NCBI GenBank assembly: GCA_033297205.1
Contig: MU859328.1
Span: forward strand, 1-36,096
Direction: 5' to 3'
Origin: Pseudoneurospora amorphoporcata
Lineage: Eukaryota; Ascomycota; Sordariomycetes; Sordariales; Sordariaceae
DNA: 36,096 bases
Of this stretch, positions 10,149 through 20,640 are shown in pieces (the first letter of the stretch is position 1; the number at the start of each line of letters is the position of its first letter). Position numbers and translations under genes: made by a program. The notes beneath the pieces were generated by a model. It did not search any database, was not told the origin of the DNA, and saw only the letters and a program-made list of their open reading frames with translations.

Positions 10149-10644
10149 GAAGGCCTTCTTATACTAAAAGGAATCAGTACGTATTTAAAGTACGTATCGA
10201 GCCTTATTACTTAAAGCTTCAAAGCATTTATCTAGCAGTCTATATACATATAGATCTTTCGAAATGCCTTCATCCATTTCCTATCTTCCATCTAGCGCCG
10301 TCCTTCATCCGGGCACTCTACTCCTTACTTGGGTGGCTATAGTTATTCCTAGGATAACTAGGATTGTCTTATAGTAATCTTTTAGTATCTTCGGCACTTC
10401 CGTAGTTAGTTCTCTCGCCTAGTAGTATCGAAGGAAGTTCGGGTAAGTAGTACCGGTGGCTAAGAGTTCGGCCGAGGTAGGTGTTGCGGCCGGAGGCCTC
10501 TGGCTATCTCGAGGCTGATACCAAGCGTCGAGGGTGAGTATAGCCTAGTTACCTGAGGCATCCAACTATATAGCAAGGCTTGGGTCCAAGCCGTGCGGCT
10601 CCTTAGGAGCCTGGTGAGGCTTAGGGTCGGATGTCCGTATGACA
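10149..10644 (-). repeat. right part of the split antisense LTR
   Basis: Continues the LTR begun at 1226-1341: it resembles 3184-3687 from AAG(A/G)CCTTCTTAT onwards and ends TGTCCGTATGACA at 10,644. A second end-like TGTCCGTGTGACA follows at 10,667-10,679 after a short near-repeat (GGTCGGATGTCCGT), so the true outer edge may be 10,644 or 10,679. The TAGGG after 10,644 resembles TAGGT before 1226. Confidence 0.65.
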
Positions 10645-10681
10645 TAGGGTCAAAGTTGAGGTCGGATGTCCGTGTGACACT

Positions 10682-11131
10682 TTCTCAGACAAACGCTTCT
10701 ACTCCTGTTCTAGCTCAACCAACCGAAGTGTCCAACTTTTGAGAAATTGCAAAGTCTCCTAGAGCGACTAGGAAATTTCCTTAAAGGATCGCGAAAGCTC
10801 TTCAATATCCTTTAGAACTTCAGACTTCGCTTAGACCACGCGAGCCCTCTCCTCCAAAACGCGAGTCACTAAAACAAGGTCAGCACAACCTCAAAAACCA
10901 AGAGTAGGAAAAACGACAAACATTCAGCATCAGTGTCCATGCTCTTACAAGGCAGGCGCGACGGACGCACTCTTCATACTTCCCAGCGTTAGAAAGTCGC
11001 TTGCACGTTAAAGAACGTCGAGAACAAAGACGACAAGGATTACTGGGAGATCCAAACTGTTCAATACGGGTTAGCAAGGACTGCCGCTTTACAGCCGCCT
11101 TGGAGGGACGTTTTTCGACACGAAACGGCAT
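10682..11131 (-). pseudogene. decayed Cys-motif and coiled-coil ORF, antisense
   Basis: Read on the minus strand from the ATG at 11,131, the peptide starts MPFRVEKRPSKAAVKRQS and holds a Cys-rich block CRLCSRRSLTCKRL followed by KYEECVRRA. Further on, in another frame (about 10,886-10,682), lies a heptad-like coiled coil (VLEERARVV, KDIEELSRS, LRLVELEQE) broken by TAA and TAG codons. Short Cys-motif proteins with a C-terminal coiled coil occur in ascomycete repeat-rich regions, but I do not assign a function. The sequence ends against the antisense LTR at about 10,680 and looks truncated by it. A GTAAGAG...TTTTAG intron may join the two parts, though the phase does not fit cleanly. Confidence 0.5.
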
Positions 11132-11339
11132 GGCTACAGTAAAGAAAGAGGAAGGAACTCACTACGCATAAGTCAATAGGACACGTTGAAAATTAAAACT
11201 GTAGTTAGTGCTGGAGACAATTAATAAAGCCGTCGAAGACGTCGGCTAAGGAGAGAAAGCATCGTATTACGAACGTTAAGCGAAATAACACGGGCCAACT
11301 AAGCCACTGAGATACAACAGCCACGTGAAGGCTGGGCAA

Positions 11340-11704
11340 TGTAACTATGACAAGGATATAGGCTTATGAAGGTGGGCTAGGCTCATGGTGGTAAGCCAGG
11401 CTCATTAAGGTGAGCCAGGCTTATGAAGGTGAGCCAGGCTCATGAAGGTGAGCCAGCTTAGGGCTTATGAGCCAGTTCGTGGTCAATGAGCCAGACGCAT
11501 GTAATTAGATACACTAGAGTATAAAGGGACGACTGGAGAACTCAGATTGTCAGATAGTTCTGCAGTAGTCAATTAGATCATTATCACTGAGACAAGTATG
11601 ACGCTACTCTACTTGTTGTGAACCTTTTAGCTTCACCGAACGTCTTCTGATAGTCTTTACCTTCAGCTATCCCATTTAGGCAGGTCAGACTGCCGTTCGT
11701 CACA
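11340..11704 (+). repeat. possible solo LTR with internal minisatellite
   Basis: The segment starts TGTAACTATGACAAGG and ends TTCGTCACA, and has a TATAAAGGG box at about 11,520 in the usual LTR position. I see no convincing target duplication (GGCAA against TCAAG), and no second copy lies in the window, so the limits and the class are tentative. Confidence 0.4.
11360..11473 (+). repeat. 19-bp tandem repeat, about six units
   Basis: Five good units of the type AGGCTTATGAAGGTGAGCC start at 11360, 11379, 11398, 11417 and 11436, followed by a degenerate sixth. Differences among units are mainly transitions. Confidence 0.88.
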
Positions 11705-11919
11705 TCAAGCCATTAACGATATAGTTAGTATTTAAAAAGACTAGGATTTACCTCTTTAAACTCAACGTGAGTAATAGATAGATATTTAATATAAATATCT
11801 AGCACAAATATCTAACACGAATATCTAACATCTTAGCATTTTTGGGATAATAGCTAATAATCTATGTAATAATAGGTTGTACTTAAACTATTGCAAGACT
11901 GACTAGCACGCTATATACC

Positions 11920-12409
11920 TACCTCTCCTCCTCCTATATTAACAACTTTAATACCTTTTCAAATACCTAGAAACCTTCGTTAAGTAAATAATACTGCTTC
12001 TAAACTGCATAAGGCTATAGAAGAGAAGAATTTATCTCTATCCTTCAAAAAGATAGTATTGAGTTTCGTAAAAGGTGGTGCGATTGTTGCAACCGAGCTG
12101 GTGCAGGTTAAGCGGGATCTGAGTCGTACCCAGTATGCCAAGATTGTAAAACGACGTCGTAAAGTATATAAGAACCGCTCTATATAGGCTGGAAGGGTTT
12201 TAAAGGTATTTAATAGCCGTACTATAGTACTTAAACAAGCTGATGATGACCTTCGAGCTGCCTATAAGAAAGCAGACAAAGCAAATTAATAGACCTAGAA
12301 CAGGGCAAAAAAGTACAGTAATGAAGCAGCAAAGCTAGCCAGAAAGTGGCGGCGCGAGGGGAAGCTTAAGCTATATGAAGTATATAAATCAGGACATAAA
12401 AAAGTATAA
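11920..12409 (+). pseudogene. pogo/Fot1-type transposase, C-terminal part, decayed
   Basis: A single frame ending in TAA at 12,407-12,409 reads IPRNLR (about 11,963), then LSFVKGGAIVATELVQVKRD, LSRTQYAKIV and a basic helical tail ending ARKWRREGKLKLYEVY. This is the layout of the C-terminus of fungal pogo-type transposases after the DDE domain. Stops at four or more places fit RIP. It has the same orientation as the N-terminal fragment at 480-1225, but the central DDE part (about 200 residues) is absent, so it may be the other half of that copy or a separate remnant. Confidence 0.7.
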
Positions 12410-12487
12410 ATTTTACAAGTTGGTTAACGATAATTGACGATAACCTCATTTCTAGCCAGATCTGGTTGTATCGCTGGTTTGGTTGTA

Positions 12488-12556
12488 CTAGTGGTGAGCA
12501 CCCACTTTAGGGGATGCGAGTCTGGCGAGTCCCAAAAAAGTGGGGGCGTGGCACGG
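12488..12556. other. imperfect inverted repeat at the edge of the repeat block
   Basis: CCCACTTT (12,501-12,508) and AAAGTGGG (12,537-12,544) form a stem with weaker extension outwards (GTGAGCACC against GGCGTGGCAC). It lies where AT-rich transposon DNA gives way to balanced sequence, and resembles the terminal or subterminal palindromes of pogo-type elements. It may mark the right end of the transposase fragment just upstream. Confidence 0.4.
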
Positions 12557-12965
12557 GTAGGTGGGCGGGTTGTGATGGATGGAATTTAAGAATGCCCTCA
12601 TGTCGCGCACGGGTCTTGTTTTGCTCCTCGCAAGTCACGGCCATAACGCGCCCCGCAGGAATAGCATCCCGTCGGTGATCTCGTCCCGAGTTTTTGCAAA
12701 ATTCGGATCGGATTGCGGCTCAGTTCAATACTAGCGGGCGCGGCGGGGAGGCATAGCGGAGATAATGGTTCGCGCCTCCTTTTTCGTGATATCATGATCA
12801 TTTCCACTTGGGGTGGTTCGTTGCGATGTTGGTTGACGGAAGGCCTCGTCCCGTGACGCCGCATCTGGAAAAGGGACGCGAGGGGCTTGGGCTGCTTGGT
12901 GATCTGTGCATGGGATTGGGTAATATGAGGGGTAGATCCCAACTTGTTTTCAACAACAATCACTC
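12557..12965. other. spacer upstream of tRNA-Ser, no gene seen
   Basis: Balanced composition and no recognisable coding sequence; short open frames on both strands lack family features. It holds the 5' flank of the tRNA gene. Confidence 0.6.
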
Positions 12966-13047
12966 GGCGTGGTGGCAGAGTGGTCTAATGCGCAAGACTA
13001 GAAATCTTGTTCCTTCGGGAGCGTCTGTTCGAATCAGGCCCACGTCG
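12966..13047 (+). tRNA. tRNA-Ser (anticodon AGA)
   Basis: 82-nt class II tRNA without intron. Acceptor stem GGCGTGG pairs with CCACGTC with one G-U, and the discriminator base is G. The D-arm is GCA/TGC. The anticodon stem CAAGA/TCTTG encloses the loop CTAGAAA with anticodon AGA, reading UCU (and by inosine UCC). The long variable arm TCC-TTCG-GGA is typical of tRNA-Ser. The T-arm is GTCTG-TTCGAAT-CAGGC. The A box (TGGCAGAGTGG) and B box (GTTCGAATC) are the internal Pol III promoter. It lies just outside the transposon block. Confidence 0.95.
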
Positions 13048-13068
13048 CACGAATGACCCCTCAATGAC

Positions 13069-13076
13069 TTTTTTTT
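13069..13076 (+). terminator. Pol III terminator (T8) after tRNA-Ser
   Basis: A run of eight T residues starts 22 bp after the tRNA end, the usual signal for Pol III release. Confidence 0.85.
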
Positions 13077-16000
13077 CGACTTTTTGACGACTTCATAAGT
13101 TGTCAAGAAAGTCGGCTTCTTTTATTCCTTCTTTTCATCGTTTTTCTTTCCCTCTGTGTTGGGAGGCATAAAATGGGGTAGCTTCGGTATCATGTCGAGT
13201 GCTGGCAGTTTGTGACTTCGTAATACTTTCTAAACTTAAAATTTAGAATATTTGATGGAACATGTGCAAGAACTTATTTGAAGATCAAAAACAAATATCT
13301 TCGATCAACACATGCAACTTGACATGTACAACTCAATGATCTTCTGTGCCGGCATAGATCTGCATCATTCAGTTGCATTCAATATCGATCAACCAAAAGA
13401 TCTTCAGGGTTCTACTCCACCGATCATCACGATCATCAAGATGGACAAAACATCTCCAGTGTTCCACAAGATACTTCGCATCCGCTGGAGAAATGTTACT
13501 TGTCAAGTAATCCAGGAGGTAACTTGTGCAATTCCATGCCTACACGAACCCTCAAGCTTCAAATCCATCGTCAGCTGGGTGCTGGCATCTGTGTGATGGC
13601 CAAGACGTAGCCCCCAAAACAGGTCCATATCAGGAAGACCGTGATAGTTTCTAGTTGCTTTCAGACTTGATGTCGGTTGTGAAAGTCTCTATCCTCACAT
13701 GAAGCTCAAATACAAGTCAAACAGCACCTCCATCCACATGATCAGCTTGTCCAGTCTACTTGAATACACAAAAACCACTCGCGCTGCACGCCATCATCAC
13801 CAGAAGAGATCCATATTCAGCTGTCTCCTGAGATTACACACCTCTTTCTTGTCTGTTTCTAAAGCAGCGGACGAGCTGGTTCCTGTAAGCCTCTGCCATG
13901 GACGCCCTTCACGTAGAAGGAAGACTGAATCATCGACACTCGTGTCTCCATCGACGTACAAGTGCTCACACTCAAGCCTCCGTCGCTTTGCCAGACTTGC
14001 GTTACTCATCCTCCCTTTACACTGCCCCAAGAAGACTTCAACAACTCGTGGCTCACTCAGCGCCCGGCAATGACAACACCCGCAGCCAGAACCTTGACCT
14101 TCCTGCAAGCTGGACTCCGAAGGCAACCGCCCAAAGCCAATGTCAACACAACGCCTCGCCACAACTTCAAGGTGTTAGGTGACACAAATAAGCCACATCG
14201 TACCAGACACCCAGCACAGTTCGTGCGTATCTTGACCGAGTGCCGTACATACCTACACCCGCCACGCCCGCCACCTCCACCGCTTCCAGTCCTCCGTGGG
14301 GGCCATCATGTCGGGTCGCCATGTGGCTGTCTACTCTACCTTAGCTGAACGTACGTCCTTCCTGTGTCACCTGAATCGGTGATGGATCCATCCCATCCAG
14401 GCACCTACATCCCCAGTCCCCAAAGAGGAGTTCAGGAACCGACGCCACAATCGATCAATAATCCACAAACACGCCGCGAGCGAGCGAGACAACAAAGAGA
14501 CATTGGCCTATAATTACCTACCTCCTCCAAATCTTCAATCGCGCCATTTACGCCATTCTTCGTGATAACCTGAGGTGTATCTTAGTCAGGGCTCTAACAC
14601 CTAGAGGGAAGGTGCACGAAGAATGCAGTCTAGGTAGAGCTACATAGGAACCACTCACATGGTCGGCTTCTTCTTCAGTTGTGAAAAGACATGCTTTGCT
14701 TGAGTTGCAGTGCAGGTTGTATTCCCAATTTACGTAGGTTGTCTTCCAAAAGGGAATAACGTGAGGGGGTACGTAGACGTTACGCGATCCCTACCTACAC
14801 ATATGTAGCTGATACCCAGTCTATTAGGTCTAGTGTGCCAATACATAGCTGGTTGATGCAACTATGCATCTCTGGGCGAGATAGGTAGTCTGGACTCTGG
14901 ACTGGGGAAGGGAAGCTGGGTTTGTTGCTGTGGCGACCATCTCTTGGTATGTGTAGGTAGTTTCATGTTCTGGCCCCAGCTCTTGGACGACGCTAGAGCG
15001 TGGCATATGTGCCTAGAAGTTGTAGTGATGCACCCCGCAAAGAAGCACTACAACCTTGATGAGTTTGAGCCTTACCTCCAGTCCTGTCTGTGACTGACTC
15101 TGTCCGTATACAGAAGCTGGATATCGTCGGCGTGAACGCGTGGAATCTTGACCATATGCAACACCGATCACGCGATACCGTGTGCGTTGGAGGAGTCAAA
15201 GGACTTGCCTTATCCATCCTCGCTCGAGTGGCAGTGATGGTTGCTGAAGAGACTAGCTCACTTGAGTGAAGAAGCACGCACGAGATGGCCAAGATTGACA
15301 CATCCGTGCCCGCTTTTGAAGACGGAAAACATGAACATGTCCACCGGACTCCCATCGACGGACGGCCATAGGATTCCGTCCCCGGTATGTTGCAACGACA
15401 CCACCACCAGCCAGGGGCTTCCTCGTATATTGTCTGTAAATTAATTCGCGATAAGTCGTTTCCCGTTTCCTGGTTCACAAACCTCCAGTCCAGTATCAGC
15501 ATTAGCACAATGGTGACAGTGTCCAGTCAACTTGGGATGGAAACCAACCGAATCAAAATGCTGGCGAGCCAAGTGTTCTCATCAGTGTCTCGTTGACATG
15601 AATGGGGTTGCTTTCGTGACTCCAATGCAACGGTCGTCGAGCCGGATTCGGCAGCTCCCAAGGATACTGGGGGCACCAGGGCACCTCCAGTCCACAGCGG
15701 GGGACCTTTCACCACCAAACTAGCGCCAGGCATGCAGCAACAGGGCAGAGGACGACGAGGATGGACGGCGAACTGTGCTGGCTGCCGTCAAAAGTGCCTA
15801 GCTGGTGTTGACAAGAGCCGTGATGAACACCGAACGTTACGGCGGCCCCGCGTTGTGCTAGTCGTGAATGGGGAAGGAGAGAGAGGACTGGTTTGAGTCT
15901 AGTCTCCCGTACTGCAAATGGCCCAAGACCGAGGCACATCCGGGCATTTGGATGAGAGTATCGAAACTTCAATGGCTTCCATCAGTCAGTATTGCCAGCA

Positions 16001-16402
16001 TTCGCTAAATCGGATTCCCCCCATTTCCCGTTCAGGAAGGCAAGATTGAAGGATACTTCGCGGTAGCTCCTGGTCCCTGTCGTCGTCGCTTGCTTGGCGC
16101 TATTGACTCCATCAACTTTAGCTTCATGCCCCACCATCCCCATTGGTGTTGGCGTCCGTCTCGGTGCCGTGCGCACCACCACCGCGGTCTGGTGGAGGGG
16201 GGGGTTAGAGTGGTGGCAGTTGAGGGCAAGGGGGCTTTCCGGGCGCGGGGGGGAAGAGTGCGAGAGTGGCCGGAGACCGGGCAAGCCACAACGCCATATG
16301 GTATATCTCGCGTTTCACAAAAGGTCGTTGGATAGGTATTGACGTCGGGGCAAAAACATGTGAGACAGCATAGAAATTGCTGGGCTGATGAGATGTACAT
16401 GG

Positions 16403-16430
16403 TTTTTTTTTTTTTTTTTTTTTTTTTTTT
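16403..16430. repeat. 28-bp T homopolymer
   Basis: An uninterrupted run of 28 T residues. On the minus strand it is poly(A), as a retroposed tail would be, but I see no coding or SINE-like body next to it. Exact length is prone to sequencing error. Confidence 0.9.
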
Positions 16431-17449
16431 GGCTGCAGGAACCCAGATTGTGATCGTCGCTCGCCCTTGGGGATTTTGTTCTGGAATCTGTCCACTGAAA
16501 GGATGCTACTGGGCAAGTGCTTGTATTACTGGACGGCGAACGGCCTTCGAGAAATTGAAGCACCTAGGACTGCACCAAGGGACATGGACAGGCTCGACAG
16601 GAACACTCTCGATATTGTCTCACCCTATGCGTGCATTTGTGCTCTCGCATCTCTCTCTCTGCCTTGGCTTGTGATATAGCCTCCAGTCTTTGTACCACCT
16701 GCCTTTGAGACTCACAACTTTTGTAGATGGTGAAATGCAGTGCGCATGACGAGATGCCTCCAACAATCACATTGCTTCATGGCATCTAGCCTCTTTCCCC
16801 AGACACGCTGAGATCGTGGACTGCCGGTACTTGAGAGGCCTGGAGGGGTGAGCTGGGGCAAGGCCTGCTGATGAAGAAAGCCTGCCAGGGTCCATTAGGG
16901 CACAACCAACTCCGGGCTCCGGCGCCATCTTGAGCGCTATCGATTTGCTGAAGCGGGCCGGGGGTATGGGCTTTTGGCGGTGGTGCCCCTAGCCGATCGC
17001 GCCATCGCCACACCCTGTTCCAGGTGCCCATCGAACCCCATGGCCGAGGGTGGCATTAAGATAGGTACAGCACGCACGCCCAGGATCTTTGAGAGAATGC
17101 CACCCTCCCAGAGCCCGATAGTTCAACCAGCTTCCGGTTCGGTGCTCTTGTCCATGGTCACGGCGGTTCTATTCAGAGATACTTGCTCTTTTTAGCCCCC
17201 TGCCCATCTTCTGCATTGATGCCATAGTTTTCGGCCTTTGTCGGTGATAACGTGGGAACAAAGAGAGTCCAATATCGGCCCGGATGAACTAGCCCCAGAG
17301 TCCAATGACAGTCGCCGGCCGTGATGGGCTGGCCTTCTCGAACCCTTGAGAGACCATTCCCGAAATGTTAGGTACCTCTCGAATCTCCCGCTCTCCGCCA
17401 CTCAGGTCGCCCATGTAGAGTTCGGATCGGCATTTCTTGCTTCGCTGAC

Positions 17450-17491
17450 TCGACAAACAAAGAACTCTGGTCGACAAACAAAGAACTCTGG
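17450..17491 (+). repeat. 21-bp perfect tandem duplication
   Basis: TCGACAAACAAAGAACTCTG plus G occurs twice without a gap at 17,450 and 17,471, about 450 bp before the subtilase start. Confidence 0.9.
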
Positions 17492-17936
17492 AGGGCCCAT
17501 TCTCACGTGTGGTTTCTTCTAGCTTTGAGGGTAGGTATCCATTCTCGACGGCTGTAAATCCCAACGCGGAAGGTGGTGATTGTCGTCCTGCCCAGATCGA
17601 AGTTACGCGCCGCGACGCCGAGACTCGACGATCCGGCCTGCTTCTGCGGATCGACAGTGTTGTTGTGGATGCTCTTCAACACCCAGTATCAACAATGGCG
17701 TCTTCTCTTGTTTCGGAAGGTCGTTTGAGCCTCACATTGGAAGAGACTTTGGAGACTTTGGAATCTGAGAAGACGACAAGGACATCCCGTGGCAAAAGTC
17801 GAGGATAAATATCATCCAGATCATCCCCCGTTTCCGTTTCAATCTTGTCATCATCACTCCAACCATCCAGCCTTCAATCCTTCTTCTCGTCTTCCATCCT
17901 CTCAACGGTTCCCGGCCTTTCAAAACATCAGCAACC

Positions 17937-18951
17937 ATGAAGCTGTCCGCTGTCCTCGCTCTCCTGCCTCTGGCTATGGCCGCCCCCTCGGCGCCCATTG
18001 ACAAGCGCGCTCCCATCCTTGAGGCCCGCGCCGGCACCAAGGTTGTCCCCGGCAAGTACATTGTCAAGCTCCGTGATGGTGCTTCCGATGATGTCCTCGA
18101 CAAGGCCGTGAAGAAGCTCGCCAAGGCCGACCACGTCTACAAGCACGCCTTCCGTGGCTTCGCCGGCCGCATCGATGACAAGACCCTCGAGGAGATCCGC
18201 TCCATCCCTGACGTACGTTTTCGGTCTTCCGATCCTGCCTTCGATTAGCCAGCACTAACACACAAACAGGTCGAGTACGTCGAGCAGGAGGCCGTCTTCA
18301 CCATCAACACCTACGTCTCCCAGAGCTCCGCTCCCTGGGGCCTCGCTCGTATTTCCTCCAGAACCAAGGGCAAGACCACCTACACCTACGACGACTCCGC
18401 TGGTGCCGGTACTTGCGCCTACATCATCGACACCGGTATCAACACTGCCCACGTCGACTTCGGTGGCCGTGCTACCTGGCTCGCCAACTACGCCGGTGAC
18501 GGCCTCAACTCGGATGGCAACGGCCACGGCACTCACGTCGCCGGTACCGTCGGTGGCACCACCTATGGTGTTGCCAAGAACACCAAGCTCTACGCCGTCA
18601 AGGTCCTCGACTCCAACGGCTCCGGTACCACCTCGGGCGTCATTGCCGGCATGAACTTTGTCGCTTCCGACTCCAAGACCCGCTCTTGCCCGAACGGCGC
18701 TGTCGCCAACATGTCCCTCGGCGGCGGCTACTCCGCTTCCACCAACAGCGCCGCCGCCGGCCTGGTCAATGCCGGTGTCTTCCTCGCCGTCGCCGCCGGT
18801 AACGATGGTGCCAACGCCGCCAACTACTCGCCCGCTTCCGAGCCCAGCGTCTGCACCGTTGGCGCCACCACCTCTGCCGATGCCATCGCTTCGTACTCCA
18901 ACTACGGCTCCATCGTCGACATCTTCGCTCCCGGCTCTTCCATCCTCTCCG

Positions 18952-18986
<35 letters not shown>

Positions 18987-19175
18987 TCGGGCACTTCCAT
19001 GGCTACTCCCCACATCACCGGTCTCGGTGCCTACCTCCTCACCCTCCTCGGCAAGCAGAGCCCCGCTGCTCTCTGCTCCTACATTGCCAGCACTGCCAAC
19101 TCGGGCGTCATCTCCGGCATTCCCTCCGGCACCGTCAACAAGCTTGCTTTCAACGGCAACCCCTACGCTTCTTAA
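17937..19175 (+). CDS. secreted subtilisin-like serine protease (S8A, proteinase K type)
   Basis: Extracellular alkaline endopeptidase made as a preproenzyme of 393 residues. Exon 1 is 17,937-18,212; a 57-nt intron (GTACGT...AACAG, 18,213-18,269) is followed by exon 2, 18,270-19,175. The signal peptide is about residues 1-15 (MKLSAVLALLPLAMA). An I9 propeptide follows (GKYIVKLRDGASDD, then VEYVEQEAVF), and the mature enzyme starts near residue 103-108. The catalytic triad is Asp146 (YIIDTGIN), His178 (GNGHGTHVAG) and Ser335 (SGTSMATPH); the oxyanion Asn is at about 270 (AAGNDGAN). All key residues are present and the length is normal for the family. Codon use is strongly C-biased at third positions, which suggests high expression. 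Such enzymes serve protein scavenging and, in pathogens, host or insect cuticle attack; which applies here cannot be told. Only the exact signal cleavage site is uncertain. Confidence 0.96.
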
Positions 19176-20640
19176 GCGGTTTCCTTCTTCTCCGATCTCT
19201 CTCTCTCCCCCCAAATCATAAAAGGCGCAGCCTAGGTAGGTAGTCTAGGATGCGGCTTGATGTTGATGATGATGGAATGATAGTACGGAAATGAAGGAAA
19301 TGGATGATGGATGGATGGATGATGATGATGAGTGGGACCAGATTTGAAGGCTCTGGTTTCCACAAAACGAGGGAAACATAGCTCATCTGGATGCACATTT
19401 TGGAAGGATTGGGCATGTACATAGTTTCTCCTCTTTCTCTTTTCTTCGCTGAGGTCTTTCCAACTTGGAAATGATCTTGTTCGAGGGTCTTGGCCAGGCC
19501 GCATGACTCGAACTGTTTGGCTCGGATGGGTTTGGAATGAATGAATAAAAAAGAGTTAAACATTTACCTGGTTGTGCCCGCTTTGCTTGTGTGATTTCGC
19601 TAGTGATGCCTGCTTCTTTCTTGCCTTTGGCGGATGCTCTTGTTTGAGTCTATCATCTGCCTTTTCTTTGCCTGCTCGGTTTTCGATGACTCTTCTTGGT
19701 GAGATAGATGAATTGGTAAAAAGGTCAAGACCGGCTGCTGGCCAATATGATTTCCTGGCGTGCGTGCAGTGAAAAAAGATGGAACAAACGCGAGTCAATG
19801 ACGCTAAAATGCCGCCTGCCCCATCCGTAACTTGACAAAGCCGAAGTCGGATACGATATTGCCCTAACACGCATAATGCGAAACCCGCTGTCTTGCTGAT
19901 AGCGGGATAACTGAGCCGGTAACATAACCGGCATTGGAAGACCCCCCCCCCATCTGCACCGAAATCCGCACAACGAAAGACGAATGGGCAAGTCTCCCGC
20001 TTGAAGCCGTCCAGCAACACGAGGAAAAGAGGAGTCATGGCTTTTGCATGATTGGAAGAGAGAGCATGTATGAAAAAGTGGCGTAGATGGCGACCCGTCA
20101 AGTCCTTCGTCATCCACTCAATCGGGAGCAGGATAGAGAGAGGTGGCACGCAGCCAGCATGGCGTTGAGATGACAGGTTGACAGGTTGGACCATGCAAGG
20201 AAATGCTAAAGGCAAAGCGGGAGAAATAAACAAAGCAGTGTCATCGAACAAGCGCAGTAAATTCAAGGTATAAACTTCTCGTCTGTCGCTGTCACCGTCA
20301 AAACCATGCTCTATAATGCCATGCCGTGCCTGCCTGCCTCGTGCCCATAGGACAAGCCATCCATGCCGTGCCGTGTCCATCCGTCTCCAACATCGACATA
20401 TCGCCATCATCGTCAACGCCTGGTATAGGCCTCAAGACCAATGCTATATATATATATAAACAATTCTAATTCTTCTTCCATGCTTTCCATGCAAATGTGT
20501 GTGCAGTGGGTATCGTAGAGGTATCAATCAATCAATCATCTGGCAAAAAAACAACGAAGCAGTAACCAAAAAAACAAAAGCAAACGCAAAACCAACTCCG
20601 TTCTAACGCACGCGCACGTGTTCAGTCAAAGAAACCCAGT
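19176..20640. other. spacer between convergent subtilase and Vps62-family genes
   Basis: Holds the 3' ends of both neighbours. I see no recognised gene; the minus-strand open frame 19,556-20,416 lacks family motifs. Simple repeats are present: GAT/GGAT runs at about 19,264-19,332 and a TA run at about 20,446-20,457. Confidence 0.55.

Larger units (their letters stand above)
13077..17936. other. 4.9-kb spacer without a recognised gene
   Basis: Several open frames of 60-170 codons exist on both strands (for example minus 14,993-15,508), but none shows a conserved motif, codon bias like the genes to the right, or a plausible chain of exons. Visible features are a 28-bp T run (16,403-16,430) and a 21-bp tandem duplication (17,450-17,491). 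The last few hundred bases are the promoter and leader of the subtilase gene. A non-coding or lineage-specific gene cannot be excluded. Confidence 0.5.

Noticed and set aside
11360..11473. 19-bp repeats as a CRISPR array
   Set aside because: Units are contiguous without spacers and the genome is fungal.
13699..14348. Overlapping open frames on both strands near 13.7-14.3 kb
   Set aside because: Three frames are open over the same stretch, as in GC-rich non-coding DNA; none has a recognisable domain.
14993..15508. 171-codon minus-strand open frame in the 13-18 kb spacer
   Set aside because: No conserved motif, no codon bias like neighbouring genes, no supporting splice pattern.
18255..19214. 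319-codon minus-strand frame and plus-strand Pro/Ser-rich frame over the subtilase
   Set aside because: Both are alternative frames of the subtilase exon 2 and end or begin at arbitrary points.
19556..20416. 286-codon minus-strand open frame downstream of the subtilase
   Set aside because: No motif and Cys/His/Arg-rich random composition; lies in a 3' flank.
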